This document shows, piece by piece, positions 1 to 10,083 of a DNA stretch of 64,000 nt (position 1 is the stretch's first letter; the number at the start of each line of letters is the position of its first letter). This stretch comes from Pseudomonas laurentiana (lineage in GTDB: Bacteria; Pseudomonadota; Gammaproteobacteria; Pseudomonadales; Pseudomonadaceae), in the NCBI RefSeq assembly GCF_014648275.1, contig NZ_BMQU01000008.1:1-64000 (forward strand), read 5' to 3'. The position numbers and the translations under genes are program-made. Below the pieces are notes generated by a model. The model was given only the letters and a program-made list of their open reading frames with translations. It was not told where the DNA came from and ran no database searches.

Positions 1-38
1 GGGGTTTCCCCATGTGAGAGTAGGTCATCGTCAAGATT
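1..38 (+). rRNA. rrf: 5S ribosomal RNA, 3' end only
   Basis: The first 38 bases match, from memory, the 3' end of Pseudomonas 5S rRNA: the GGGGTTTCCCC hairpin, the GAGAGTAGG segment, and a terminal ATCGTCAAG that would pair with the missing 5' end CTTGACGAT. The rest of the gene, and presumably the 16S-23S operon, lies before the window. A strong terminator follows at once, so the rRNA operon ends here. The exact 3' base is uncertain by a few positions. Confidence 0.9.
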
Positions 39-46
39 AAATTCCG

Positions 47-79
47 AAACCCCTATCTGCACACGCAGGTAGGGGTTTT
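47..79 (+). terminator. Rho-independent terminator of the rRNA operon
   Basis: Arms AAACCCCTATCTGC and GCAGGTAGGGGTTT form a 14-bp stem with one T-G pair around an ACAC loop, ending in a short T run. It lies 8 bases after the 5S rRNA end and before recC, as expected for an rRNA operon terminator. Confidence 0.9.
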
Positions 80-171
80 GTCTTTGTGGCCTGGAAAACA
101 TCGCCAGTGAGGCCGGCATCTGCAGCTCATGCTAAGGTTCGAGCCTCTTCACATTGCACCAAGGGATACTC

Positions 172-3100
172 ATGCCGCACACCTCCAATCTACAGCCTGG
201 CTTTATGGTGGTTCATGGCAACCGTCTGGACGAACTGCGAAGCCTGGTCGTGGGCTGGATGCGCCGCAATCCGCTGTTACCGCTGGAGAGTGAGATCGCG
301 CTGGTGCAAAGCAATGGCATTGCACAGTGGCTGAAGTTGGCGCTGGCTGAAGATCCTGAAGAGGATGATCAGGGTGGTTGCGGTATTGCTGCGGCTATTG
401 ACGTGCAACTGCCCGGCAGTTTCATGTGGCAGCTGTACCGGAAAGTGTTGGGGCGTGAAGAAATTCCGGAAACCTCGCTACTCGACAAGGCACCGCTGAC
501 CTGGCGTTTGATGCGACTGCTACCAGAAGTCATTGATCGGCCGCATTTTGAGCCGTTGCAGCGCTTCCTGACTGACGATGCCGATTTGCGTAAACGCTAT
601 CAGCTCGCAGAGCGCTTGGCCGATCTGTTCGACCAGTATCAGGTCTATCGTGCCGACTGGTTGCAGGACTGGGCAGAAGGTCGCCACCTGCTTCGCACCG
701 CCCGTGGCGAGTCCAAGCCCTTGCCTGCGGCCAATTGCTGGCAGGCTGAATTATGGCGAGCGTTGTTGCTCGACGTCGGTACTGAAGGCATGGCGCAGAG
801 CCGCGCGGGCGTTCATCAGCGCTTTGTAAAGCGTATCAACGAATTGCAGGAAGCCCCTGCTGGCTTGCCGCCACGGGTTATCGTCTTCGGCATTTCTTCG
901 TTGCCGGCCCAGGCACTTGAGGCGCTCGCGGGGCTGTCTCGTTTTAGTCAGGTGTTGTTGTGTGTGCTCAATCCTTGCCGACACCACTGGGCGGATATCG
1001 TCGCGGACAAGGACCTTTTGCGTCACCAGTACAAGCGTCAGCAGCGCAAGAGCGGCACCCCGGCAATGATCGATGCTGATGTGCTGCATCAGCATGCCCA
1101 TCCGTTGTTGGCGGCGTGGGGTAAGCAGGGCAGGGATTACATCAATCTGCTCGACAGCTATGACGACCCGAACAGTTATCGGGCGGCCTTCAGCGAAGGG
1201 CGTATTGATCTCTTCAGCGACAGCGAACCGCAGAATCTGCTCAACCAACTGCAGGATGACATTCTCGAACTGCGACCGCTGGCCGAGACGCGTGCGCTGT
1301 GGCCAAGCGTCGATCCACTCAAGGATCGCTCGATACGCTTTCATATCGCCCATAGCCCGCAGCGAGAAGTAGAGATCCTTCATGATCAGTTGCTAGCCCG
1401 CTTCAGTGCGGATTCGACCTTGCGCCCTCGCGATGTGATTGTGATGGTCCCGGATGTTGATACCTATGCTCCGCATATTCGTGCCGTATTCGGGCAGATC
1501 GCCCGTGACGATTTACGTTTTATCCCCTTTACCTTGGCCGATCAGGGACAGCGTGGTCGCGATCCATTGCTGATCGCCCTGGAGCATTTGCTCAAGCTTC
1601 CTGACAGCCGTTTCCCGGTCAGCGAAATTCTTGACCTGCTGGATGTTCCGGCACTCAGGGCACGTTTCGGGATTCAAGAAAGTGATTTGCCGACACTGCA
1701 CCGCTGGATTGAGGGTGCGGGTGTGCGTTGGGGCTTGAATGCCGAGCAACGGGCGACACTTGAGTTGCCGACGGGCCTTGAGCAGAACAGCTGGCATTTT
1801 GGCTTGCGCCGCATGTTGCTGGGGTACGCCGTAGGTGCCGGCGCCAGCTGTGATGGAATCGAACCCTATGATGAGATCGGCGGGCTGGACGCGGCTCTGA
1901 TCGGCCCTCTGGTGGCCCTCATCGATGCACTGGAAGTGGCGTATCGCGAACTCTCCAGCCCAGCTTCGGCGGTGGATTGGGGGGCACGTTTGAATGCCCT
2001 GCTGCAGGTGTTTTTCCGTGCTGAAAGTGATCATGACGACTACCTGCTGGTGCAGTTGCAGTCGTTGTGCGAGGACTGGCTAGAGACCTGCGAAATGGTC
2101 GGGCTTGAAGATCTGTTGCCGCTGACGGTAGTGCGGGAGGCCTGGCTGGCCGGGCTTGATCAGGGGCGCTTGTCACAACGCTTTCTCGCCGGCTCCGTGA
2201 ACTTTTGCACCCTGATGCCGATGCGGGCAATCCCCTTCAAGGTGATCTGTTTGCTGGGGATGAACGACGGCGACTATCCGCGAGCCCAGCCACCTCTGGA
2301 CTTCGACCTCATGGGCAGCGACTACCGCCCTGGTGATCGTTCGCGCCGCGAAGATGACCGCTACTTGTTGCTGGAGGCGCTGCTGTCGGCACGCGATCAG
2401 CTCTACGTCAGCTGGGTAGGGCGCAGTATCCGTGACAACAGTGAGCGCCCTGCGTCGGTGCTGATCGGGCAATTGCGTGATCATCTGGCTGCAGGCTGGA
2501 CACTTGCCGAAGGCGAGGCGCAGGACATTGGCTCGCTGCTCCATGCGTTGACGGTCGAGCATCCGCTACAACCCTTTAGTGCTCGCTACTTCCATCAAGG
2601 TAGCGGCCTGTTCAGCTATGCCAACGAATGGCGTGCACTGCATCTGCCTGATGCCACCCAGCCTAATGAGCCGCCGGCCTTGGAGCCTTTCGTGGCAGAC
2701 GAGCCACTGACTTTGCCGTTGCTGCAGGATTTTCTGCGTCATCCCGTGCGGCACTTTTTCAGTCAGCGTCTGAAGGTGTTCTTTGAGTCAGCTCAAGCGC
2801 CTTTGGCCGATGAAGAGCCCTTTGTGCTGGATGCACTGCAGCGCTACAGCTTGAGTGAGAACCTACTGTCCGCCGCGCTGGCCGACACGCAGGACAGTGA
2901 GCGCGCGTTGTTGGCTCAGGCCAAGCGCCTGCAAGGGCGTGGAGTGCTGCCGATGGCCGGTTTCGGTGATTGCCTGCGTGACGAGCTCATTGAGCCTTTA
3001 CCCGACCTGTTGCAGCGTCATCGTCAACTGTTGGAGCAGTGGCCATATCGGGTCGATAGCGCCCTGCCCATTCGCTTCGAGTACCGTCACTTGCGTCTTG

Positions 3101-3639
3101 ATGGTTGGTTGGGACAGGTCTATCGCCGTGATGGCGATGACCTGTTAAGCATTACTACGTTGCCTAACAGCATTGGCAGCGGTCGTACCTTGAAGTGGCA
3201 CCGCTTGATTCAAAGTTGGGTCATGCACGTGGCCGCCTGTGCTGTGGGGCTGCCTTTGCACACGGCGATCGTGGCCAGTGATCAAACCCTGTTGCTCAAG
3301 CCATTGGAGAAGGACGCTGCCGAGCAGTTTCTGGGCCACCTGTTATTGGCTCGACAGGCCGGTATGTCGACACCGCTACCCGTGGCGGCGAAGACGGCCT
3401 TCGCCTGGCTTGAACAAAGCGATCCAGACAAGGCGCTGGCCGCCGCAGCCAAAGCCTATGACGGTGATGGCATCAGCCATGATGGCGAACGCAGCGAAAG
3501 CACTGCGCTAGCTCGACAGTTCAGTGATTTCGCCGCCCTCACTGCCAGCGAGGAGTTCGAGGGATGGTGTGAATCGCTTTACCGTCCACTGCACGACGCT
3601 GGCTGGCAGTCTGTTGGCCGTGAGGAGGGCCGCTCATGA
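172..3639 (+). CDS. recC: Exodeoxyribonuclease V gamma subunit RecC
   Basis: RecC is the subunit of the RecBCD helicase-nuclease that recognises Chi and splits the DNA strands during double-strand-break repair in the cytoplasm. The 1155-residue protein has the usual family length. Its N-terminus (GFMVVHGNRLDELRSLVV, then EIALVQSNGIAQWLKLALA) is the inactive SF1-helicase-like region typical of RecC, and the C-terminal third corresponds to the nuclease-like fold. The start is ATG 172, with AAGGGA 6 bases upstream. An in-frame ATG at 154 has no ribosome-binding site. Its stop overlaps the recB start by 4 bases (ATGA), implying translational coupling in a recC-recB-recD operon. No LexA box was seen upstream. 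Confidence 0.95.
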   Translation: MPHTSNLQPGFMVVHGNRLDELRSLVVGWMRRNPLLPLESEIALVQSNGIAQWLKLALAEDPEEDDQGGCGIAAAIDVQLPGSFMWQLYRKVLGREEIPETSLLDKAPLTWRLMRLLPEVIDRPHFEPLQRFLTDDADLRKRYQLAERLADLFDQYQVYRADWLQDWAEGRHLLRTARGESKPLPAANCWQAELWRALLLDVGTEGMAQSRAGVHQRFVKRINELQEAPAGLPPRVIVFGISSLPAQALEALAGLSRFSQVLLCVLNPCRHHWADIVADKDLLRHQYKRQQRKSGTPAMIDADVLHQHAHPLLAAWGKQGRDYINLLDSYDDPNSYRAAFSEGRIDLFSDSEPQNLLNQLQDDILELRPLAETRALWPSVDPLKDRSIRFHIAHSPQREVEILHDQLLARFSADSTLRPRDVIVMVPDVDTYAPHIRAVFGQIARDDLRFIPFTLADQGQRGRDPLLIALEHLLKLPDSRFPVSEILDLLDVPALRARFGIQESDLPTLHRWIEGAGVRWGLNAEQRATLELPTGLEQNSWHFGLRRMLLGYAVGAGASCDGIEPYDEIGGLDAALIGPLVALIDALEVAYRELSSPASAVDWGARLNALLQVFFRAESDHDDYLLVQLQSLCEDWLETCEMVGLEDLLPLTVVREAWLAGLDQGRLSQRFLAGSVNFCTLMPMRAIPFKVICLLGMNDGDYPRAQPPLDFDLMGSDYRPGDRSRREDDRYLLLEALLSARDQLYVSWVGRSIRDNSERPASVLIGQLRDHLAAGWTLAEGEAQDIGSLLHALTVEHPLQPFSARYFHQGSGLFSYANEWRALHLPDATQPNEPPALEPFVADEPLTLPLLQDFLRHPVRHFFSQRLKVFFESAQAPLADEEPFVLDALQRYSLSENLLSAALADTQDSERALLAQAKRLQGRGVLPMAGFGDCLRDELIEPLPDLLQRHRQLLEQWPYRVDSALPIRFEYRHLRLDGWLGQVYRRDGDDLLSITTLPNSIGSGRTLKWHRLIQSWVMHVAACAVGLPLHTAIVASDQTLLLKPLEKDAAEQFLGHLLLARQAGMSTPLPVAAKTAFAWLEQSDPDKALAAAAKAYDGDGISHDGERSESTALARQFSDFAALTASEEFEGWCESLYRPLHDAGWQSVGREEGRS

Positions 3640-6600
3640 TGCTTGAACCGCAACCGCCTTTGGCCCTGAGCTTCCCGTTACACGGCAGCCAGCTTATTGA
3701 GGCCAGTGCCGGTACCGGCAAAACCTTCACGATTTCCGCTCTCTATCTGCGCCTGGTGTTGGGGCATGGCGGTGAGCAGGGGTTCGGCCGCGAGCTGTTG
3801 CCACCGCAGATTCTCGTGGTGACCTTCACGGATGCTGCAACCAAGGAGTTGCGAGAGCGTATTCGCACGCGCCTGGCAGAAGCTGCACGCTTTTTCCGTG
3901 GGGATCTGCTGGAGGCCGACAGCCTGCTGCAACAACTGCGCGAGCAGTTTGATCCCCAGCATTGGGCTGCCTGCGCCAATCGACTTGAGGTCGCGGCGCA
4001 ATGGATGGACGAGGCCGCGGTTTCGACCATTCATAGCTGGTGCCAACGCATGTTGCGTGAGCATGCGTTCGATAGCGGTAGCCTGTTTACCCAAACCCTG
4101 GAGACGGATCACAGTGATCTGCTGGGCCAGGTCATGCGCGATTACTGGCGCCGGTTCTGCTACAGCATGCAAGGCGATGCCTTGCAGTGGGTGCGAGCCA
4201 ACTGGGGCAGCCCCGATGCGTTGTTGCCCAAGGTGCGGGCACTGTTTGGCCGGCAGCGGGTGGCCAGTGACGCCGAGGAGCCGCAGGCACTGATCGACGG
4301 TGTTCTGCAGCAACGCGCCGAGTACCTGCGTGAGTTGAAAGCGCCTTGGGCCCAATGGGCTGCCGAGTTGTTGCAGATCTGCCACGAAGGTCTCGCGGCC
4401 AAGCAGGTCGACGGACGCAAGATGCAGGCGCGTTACTTTGAACCCTGGTGTGAAAAGCTGCGGGTGTGGGCCACTGAAGAGCAGGTTGAGGAGCTCGACC
4501 TGGGCACTGGCTTCACCCGCTTTACACCGGATGGTATGGCAGAGGCCTGGAAGGGTGAGCCACCCCGGCATCCGGCCCTGGAGGCCATGTCGACCTTGCG
4601 TGAGCGCCTGCAGGCTTTGCCGACGCCGGATGCCAGTCTGCTGGAACATGCGGCGGCCTGGGTCGGCTCACGCTTTGAGCAAGAAAAGCGGCGCCGTGCT
4701 GAAATGGGCTTCGACGACATGCTGTTGCGGCTCGATAGCGCCTTGAATGGTCCTGCCGGTGAGCGCCTGGCCGGGTTGATTCGTGAGCAGTTCCCGATTG
4801 CGTTGATCGATGAATTCCAGGATACCGATCCGGTTCAGTATCGAATTTTCCAGCGCATTTACCGCATTGAAGAAAACCTGCGCGAGACCGGGCTTTTCCT
4901 GATTGGAGACCCCAAGCAGGCCATCTATGCGTTCCGTGGTGCGGACATCTTTACCTACCTGCGAGCCCGTGAGGCCACTGCGGGCCGATTGCATACGCTT
5001 GATACCAATTTTCGCTCCAGCCAGGCCATGGTCACGGCAGTCAACCATGTGTTCCTGCGTGCTGAGCACCGTGCGCGGGGGGCTGGTGCCTTCCTGTTCC
5101 GACGGGAAGACGGCAACCCGGTGCCGTTCCAGGCGGTCAAGGCTCAAGGCCGAAAAGAAACTTTGCAGGTCGACGGTCAGGTCGTTCCGGCCCTGAACAT
5201 CTGGCGGCTTGTCAGTGACGAACCGGTTTCAGCTGCGGTCTACCGGCAAAAAATGGCTGCCAGCTGTGCCACTGCCATTGTCGCTTTGCTGAGCGGCGGG
5301 CAGCAGGGGCACAGTGGTTTTGTACAGGACGAGGCCGAGTTGCGCGGCTGTCTGCCCTCCGACATCGCCATTCTGGTTCGCGACGGTCGAGAGGCGCAGT
5401 TGGTTCGTGAAGAACTCGCTATGCGCGGGGTGCGCAGTGTTTACCTGTCAGACAAGGATTCGGTGTTCGCGGCTCAGGAAGCCCATGACCTGTTGTCCTG
5501 GCTCAAGGCCTGTGCCGAGCCGGATGTAGAACGCTTGCTTAAAGCTGCGTTGGCCAGTGTTACCTTGAACTTGCCACTGAGTGCTTTGGACCAACTGAAC
5601 CAGGACGAGCTGGACTGGGAGCGTTGGGTGATGAAATTCCGTGAGTACCGGCACCTGTGGCGTACTCAGGGTGTTTTGCCGATGTTGCGCCGCCTGCTGC
5701 ATGACTTCAATTTGCCGCAGGTGTTGATCACGCGCAGCGATGGCGAGCGGGTACTGACCAACCTGCTGCACCTTGCAGAGCTTTTGCAGCAGGCCGCCAC
5801 CGAGCTGGATGGCGAGCAGGCACTGATTCGTCATCTGAGCGAACACCTGGCCGCAGGCGGGCAGGCGGCTGAAGAACAGATTTTGCGTCTGGAAAGCGAT
5901 GAGCAACTGGTCAAGGTCGTGACCATTCACAAGTCCAAGGGGCTTGAGTATCCGTTGGTGTTTCTTCCGTTCGTGTGCAGTACCAAACCGGTTGATGGCA
6001 AGCGCCTGCCATTGGCCTGGCACGACAGTGAACGTCAGGCACAATTGACCCTGACGCCTAACGCTGAGCAGATTGCACTGGCCGATGATGAGCGCCTTGC
6101 CGAAGACCTGCGGTTGCTTTATGTCGCCCTGACGCGTGCGCGCCATGCGTGCTGGTTGGGCGTAGCTGACCTGAAGCGGGGTACCAGCAAGGAGTCACTG
6201 CTGCACCGATCGGCGCTGGGCTACTTGCTGGGGGGCGGTGCGCCCTTGGAGAACTCGGCAGCGCTGGAGCAATGGTTGGCGGCGCTCAGCGATGGGGCTC
6301 CGGCAATTCGCTATGAAGTAGTGCCCGAGGCAGACAGTGCGTGCTTTACCGCAACGCGGAACACGGCCGAGTTGGTCTCTCAGAGGCAACCCCGACGCCG
6401 TGCGGCCGAGAACTGGTGGATTGCCTCCTACAGTGCTCTGCATATCGGTGAGGACGTGCTGGCACTGGACAGTTCCCAGGCGCAGCAACTGCTCGACGAT
6501 GAGCGTGCCGATCCGCTGGTGCTCTCTGAAGCGCTGCCCGGTGGCAGTGATATCCACCGGTTTCCCCGTGGCCCCAATCCAGGCACCTTTCTTCATGGCC

Positions 6601-7313
6601 TGTTGGAGTGGGCAGGTCGTGAAGGTTTCACCTTGGTCCGTGAGCAGCCGCACCTGCTGGAAAAGACGGTTGCACAACGCTGCAATCGGCGTGGCTGGAC
6701 AGGCTGGATCAATACCTTGAGTCATTGGTTGGGGCAATTGATCGAAACGCCAATGCCGTTGGCACCGGACAGCCCGCCAGTGGTCTTGGGTGAGTTGCAC
6801 CATTATCAGATCGAAATGGAGTTCTGGTTCGCCAGCCATCGGGTGGATGTCGCCAGCCTGGATCGTCTGGTCGGGCAGTACACCCACGGCGGAGAAAGCC
6901 GTGCAGCAGCTAAGCCGGCACAACTCAATGGCATGTTCAAAGGCTTTATTGACCTGGCCTTCGAGCATGATGGGCGTTACTACGTGACTGATTACAAGTC
7001 CAATTGGCTCGGCGCGGAAGACTCCGCTTACAGCGATCAGGCCATGGAAAAGGCGATTCTTGGACATCGGTACGACTTGCAGTACGTCCTCTATCTGTTG
7101 GCTCTGCACCGTCAGTTGCGGGCTCGCCTGCCCGATTACGATTATGACCAGCATGTTGGCGGTGCCGTGTTCATGTTCCTGCGTGGGGCACGTTCATCGT
7201 CCAGAGGTGTGTATTTCGTCAAACCACCACGGGAATTGATCGAGCAGCTGGATGCACTGTTCCGCGGCAATTGCCAGCCGCAGCAACAGGACCTGTTTGG
7301 AGAACAGCCATGA
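3636..7313 (+). CDS. recB: Exodeoxyribonuclease V beta subunit RecB (helicase-nuclease)
   Basis: RecB is the 3'-5' SF1A helicase and the only nuclease subunit of RecBCD. All UvrD-type motifs are visible in 1225 residues: Walker A EASAGTGKTFT (about 22-32), DEFQDTDPVQY (motif II), GDPKQAIYAFRGAD (motif III), VVTIHKSKGLEYP (motif V) and LLYVALTRAR (motif VI). The C-terminal nuclease domain has the FIDLAF aspartate and the VTDYKSNWLG DxK catalytic motif. Length is normal. The start codon overlaps the recC stop and its own stop overlaps the recD start by 4 bases, so the three subunits are probably made by coupled translation. Confidence 0.96.
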   Translation: MMLEPQPPLALSFPLHGSQLIEASAGTGKTFTISALYLRLVLGHGGEQGFGRELLPPQILVVTFTDAATKELRERIRTRLAEAARFFRGDLLEADSLLQQLREQFDPQHWAACANRLEVAAQWMDEAAVSTIHSWCQRMLREHAFDSGSLFTQTLETDHSDLLGQVMRDYWRRFCYSMQGDALQWVRANWGSPDALLPKVRALFGRQRVASDAEEPQALIDGVLQQRAEYLRELKAPWAQWAAELLQICHEGLAAKQVDGRKMQARYFEPWCEKLRVWATEEQVEELDLGTGFTRFTPDGMAEAWKGEPPRHPALEAMSTLRERLQALPTPDASLLEHAAAWVGSRFEQEKRRRAEMGFDDMLLRLDSALNGPAGERLAGLIREQFPIALIDEFQDTDPVQYRIFQRIYRIEENLRETGLFLIGDPKQAIYAFRGADIFTYLRAREATAGRLHTLDTNFRSSQAMVTAVNHVFLRAEHRARGAGAFLFRREDGNPVPFQAVKAQGRKETLQVDGQVVPALNIWRLVSDEPVSAAVYRQKMAASCATAIVALLSGGQQGHSGFVQDEAELRGCLPSDIAILVRDGREAQLVREELAMRGVRSVYLSDKDSVFAAQEAHDLLSWLKACAEPDVERLLKAALASVTLNLPLSALDQLNQDELDWERWVMKFREYRHLWRTQGVLPMLRRLLHDFNLPQVLITRSDGERVLTNLLHLAELLQQAATELDGEQALIRHLSEHLAAGGQAAEEQILRLESDEQLVKVVTIHKSKGLEYPLVFLPFVCSTKPVDGKRLPLAWHDSERQAQLTLTPNAEQIALADDERLAEDLRLLYVALTRARHACWLGVADLKRGTSKESLLHRSALGYLLGGGAPLENSAALEQWLAALSDGAPAIRYEVVPEADSACFTATRNTAELVSQRQPRRRAAENWWIASYSALHIGEDVLALDSSQAQQLLDDERADPLVLSEALPGGSDIHRFPRGPNPGTFLHGLLEWAGREGFTLVREQPHLLEKTVAQRCNRRGWTGWINTLSHWLGQLIETPMPLAPDSPPVVLGELHHYQIEMEFWFASHRVDVASLDRLVGQYTHGGESRAAAKPAQLNGMFKGFIDLAFEHDGRYYVTDYKSNWLGAEDSAYSDQAMEKAILGHRYDLQYVLYLLALHRQLRARLPDYDYDQHVGGAVFMFLRGARSSSRGVYFVKPPRELIEQLDALFRGNCQPQQQDLFGEQP

Positions 7314-9394
7314 CCCGGACCTTTACCGACCTTTTGCCAATGCCATTGGACGCGCAACAGTTATCGGCCCTACAGCCCTTGAGCGAGGTCCGTGATCTGC
7401 TGACCCTGCTTGACCGTTGGGTCGAACGCGGTTGGTTACGTGCTCTGGACCGGGCCTTTGTTGCGTTTCTTGGCGAGCTCGATGGGCATGCCGACCCTCG
7501 GGTGTTGCTCGCCGCCGCACTTGCCAGCCATCAGTTAGGGCATGGTCATGTCTGTCTGGATGTGGGCGAGACGCTCGCTGAGCCGGATTTCGCGCTGTCT
7601 CTGCCGCCTGAGGGTGACCTGCTGGCGGGGCCGGTGTTGTTGCCGTCACAACTGCTTGAACATCTGGATCAGGCTACCTGGTGCGCAATCCTGTCGGGCA
7701 GCGCGCTGGTGGCCCACGCTGGAAATGACGCGCAGATAGACAGACCGTTGGTGCTCTGCGGCCGACGGTTGTACCTGCGACGATACTGGGGCTACGAGCG
7801 TCAGGTCGACAGTGCCCTGCGCCAGCGCCTGGCACAGCAGGAAGTGGCCTCGGTCGACTTGCGTGCGCGGCTTGACCAACTGTTCGAGAGCGGTGCTCCG
7901 GCAGGGCAGGTCGATTGGCAGAAACTCGCGTGTGCCCTTGCGACCCGCGCGGGGTTCAGCATCATTACCGGTGGCCCTGGCACGGGCAAGACCACCACCG
8001 TCGTTCGGTTGCTGGCATTACTTCAAGCGCCAGCGGTTGATGGTGGGCGTCCGTTGCGTATCCGCCTCGCCGCGCCGACGGGCAAGGCCGCTGCGCGCCT
8101 GACGGAGTCGATCGGTCAGCAAGTGCAGCAGTTGGCTGTCAGTGAAGCCGTGCGCGAGCATATTCCTACCGAGGTTTCGACGGTCCACCGTCTACTGGGT
8201 AGCCGACCCGGTTCGCGGCACTTCCGTCACCATGCAGGCAACCCGTTGCCGTTGGACGTGCTGGTGGTCGATGAAGCGTCAATGATCGACCTGGAGATGA
8301 TGGCCAATTTGCTGGCCGCCTTGCCGCGTCATGCCCGGCTGATTCTGTTGGGTGACAAGGACCAATTGGCGTCGGTTGAGGCCGGTGCGGTACTGGGTGA
8401 CCTGTGCCGTGATGCCGAGGCGGGTTGCTATAGCCCGCAGACGCAGCACTGGCTGGAGCAGGTCAGTGGCGAGCAGCTTGCCGGCAGTGGGCTACAGCCG
8501 GGCTCCGCAGAGCAGCATGCGTTGGCCCAGCAGGTGGTTATGCTGCGTCACTCACGACGTTTTGGCGAGGGTAGCGGTATTGGACAACTGGCGCGCTTGG
8601 TCAACGCTCAACAGGCCGAGCCCGCGAGGGCGCTGTTGGCAACGGCCACGCACGCTGATCTTCACCTGCTGAGCCTGCGTAGTGAGCAAGATCGAGCACT
8701 CGATCGATTATTGCTGGACGGTATCGGACGTGGAGAGGGCGACGCCAAGGGCTATCGGTACTATCTACAGGTGATCGGCAGTGAACGTCCGCCCGAGCAT
8801 GCCCTGCTGGATGACCCGCGCTGGGGTGATTGGGCCTTGGCAGTGCTGCGAGCGTTCGAGACGTTTCAATTGCTCTGTGCCGTACGAAAAGGGCCTTGGG
8901 GCGTCGATGGGTTGAACGTGCGTGCTACCCAGGCGTTGTCCCGAGCGGGGCTGATCGACAGTGATGCGGTTTGGTACGAGGGCCGACCGGTGTTGATGAC
9001 CCGTAACGACTATGGACTGGGCCTGATGAACGGTGACATCGGTATTGCCTTGCGCCTGCCGGAGGGCGGTGCCGGTGGCAAACAGGTGCTGCGTGTGGCG
9101 TTCCCACGCAGTGACGGCAAGGGCGGTGTGCGCTTTGTGTTGCCAAGTCGGCTGAGCGATGTTGAAACGGTCTACGCGATGACGGTACATAAATCCCAGG
9201 GCTCGGAGTTTGCCCACACTGCGCTGATCCTGCCGGATGCCTTGAACCCGGTGTTGACCAAGGAACTGATCTACACCGGCATTACTCGCGCCAAGCACTG
9301 GTTCAGCTTGATTGAACCGCGGCAGGGCGTATTTCAGGAGGCGGTACGGCGCAAAGTGAAGCGGCTCTCGGGGCTGATGCTGGAGCAGGCCTGA
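7310..9394 (+). CDS. recD: Exodeoxyribonuclease V alpha subunit RecD (helicase)
   Basis: RecD is the 5'-3' SF1B helicase of RecBCD. The 694-residue product has Walker A ITGGPGTGKTTTV (about residues 218-230), Walker B VVDEASMIDLEMM, the GDKDQLASVEAGAVLGD motif, and the C-terminal helicase motifs AMTVHKSQGSEF and YTGITRAK. The start is ATG 7310, overlapping the recB stop as ATGA. An upstream in-frame ATG at 7271 lies inside recB and was not chosen. This is the last gene of the operon; no T-rich hairpin follows in the 113 bp before yfiR. Confidence 0.96.
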   Translation: MTRTFTDLLPMPLDAQQLSALQPLSEVRDLLTLLDRWVERGWLRALDRAFVAFLGELDGHADPRVLLAAALASHQLGHGHVCLDVGETLAEPDFALSLPPEGDLLAGPVLLPSQLLEHLDQATWCAILSGSALVAHAGNDAQIDRPLVLCGRRLYLRRYWGYERQVDSALRQRLAQQEVASVDLRARLDQLFESGAPAGQVDWQKLACALATRAGFSIITGGPGTGKTTTVVRLLALLQAPAVDGGRPLRIRLAAPTGKAAARLTESIGQQVQQLAVSEAVREHIPTEVSTVHRLLGSRPGSRHFRHHAGNPLPLDVLVVDEASMIDLEMMANLLAALPRHARLILLGDKDQLASVEAGAVLGDLCRDAEAGCYSPQTQHWLEQVSGEQLAGSGLQPGSAEQHALAQQVVMLRHSRRFGEGSGIGQLARLVNAQQAEPARALLATATHADLHLLSLRSEQDRALDRLLLDGIGRGEGDAKGYRYYLQVIGSERPPEHALLDDPRWGDWALAVLRAFETFQLLCAVRKGPWGVDGLNVRATQALSRAGLIDSDAVWYEGRPVLMTRNDYGLGLMNGDIGIALRLPEGGAGGKQVLRVAFPRSDGKGGVRFVLPSRLSDVETVYAMTVHKSQGSEFAHTALILPDALNPVLTKELIYTGITRAKHWFSLIEPRQGVFQEAVRRKVKRLSGLMLEQA

Positions 9395-9507
9395 GCACGG
9401 CTATGCTGCCACGTTCCGGATCGCCTCTTGGGGGGTGGCTCGCGGGGAAAAAGGGCACTGTGCTATCGTTGCGGAATTATCTTTCGCCGGTTTGAGAGAA
9501 TTCCCAC

Positions 9508-10083
9508 ATGAACGTGGCCGCCCCGATGCCGGGACGTGTGATGAGCTGGATGCTTGGACTGCTGGGCACTTTTCTTTTTCTGTGGACCAGCGTGGTCTGT
9601 GCTCAGGCTGACAGTAATGCGGCCCATGCGGAGCTTCGGGCCAAGGCTGTCACGCAGGTGGTGCTCGGAATTCTCAGTTATGCGCGTTGGCCGGTTGAAC
9701 CGGCTCAATTGCGGCTGTGTCTGGTGGGGCCGACTGAATATGCCGATGATCTGCTCAAGGGATCTACTCAGTCCACCGGGCGTCCGGTGGTGGTACGTCG
9801 ACTGCTGACGGGTGCCCCGCAGGTTGTCGATGAGTGTGATGCGGTCTACATCGGTAAGCTCAGTCCCGAAGCGCGTAGCCAGTTATTCAGTGAGATCACT
9901 GGCCATCCGCTCCTGAGTATCAGCGAAGCGGACGATCCCTGTACGGTGGGTAGCCTGTTCTGTCTGCGGGTCAGTGACACCCATGTGGCATTTGAGGTCA
10001 ACCTTGACTCGGTCGCCCGCAGCGGTGTGCGTATCCACCCCAGCGTGTTGCAACTGTCGCGGCGTCGGGCGGTGCAGCCATGA
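9508..10083 (+). CDS. yfiR: YfiR-family periplasmic repressor of diguanylate cyclase YfiN
   Basis: In P. aeruginosa, YfiR is a periplasmic protein that binds and inhibits the periplasmic domain of YfiN and responds to redox or envelope stress. This 191-residue protein has an N-terminal signal sequence (hydrophobic MLGLLGTFLFLWTSVV, then AQA), and the mature part carries the family region LGILSYARWPVEPAQLRLCLVG. Four cysteines in the mature part (RLC, DEC, DPC, LFC) fit the two disulfides known in the family. It is the first gene of a three-gene operon and overlaps yfiN by 4 bases. A weak GAGAG precedes the ATG. The 113 bp upstream holds the likely promoter, but I cannot define it. Confidence 0.9.
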   Translation: MNVAAPMPGRVMSWMLGLLGTFLFLWTSVVCAQADSNAAHAELRAKAVTQVVLGILSYARWPVEPAQLRLCLVGPTEYADDLLKGSTQSTGRPVVVRRLLTGAPQVVDECDAVYIGKLSPEARSQLFSEITGHPLLSISEADDPCTVGSLFCLRVSDTHVAFEVNLDSVARSGVRIHPSVLQLSRRRAVQP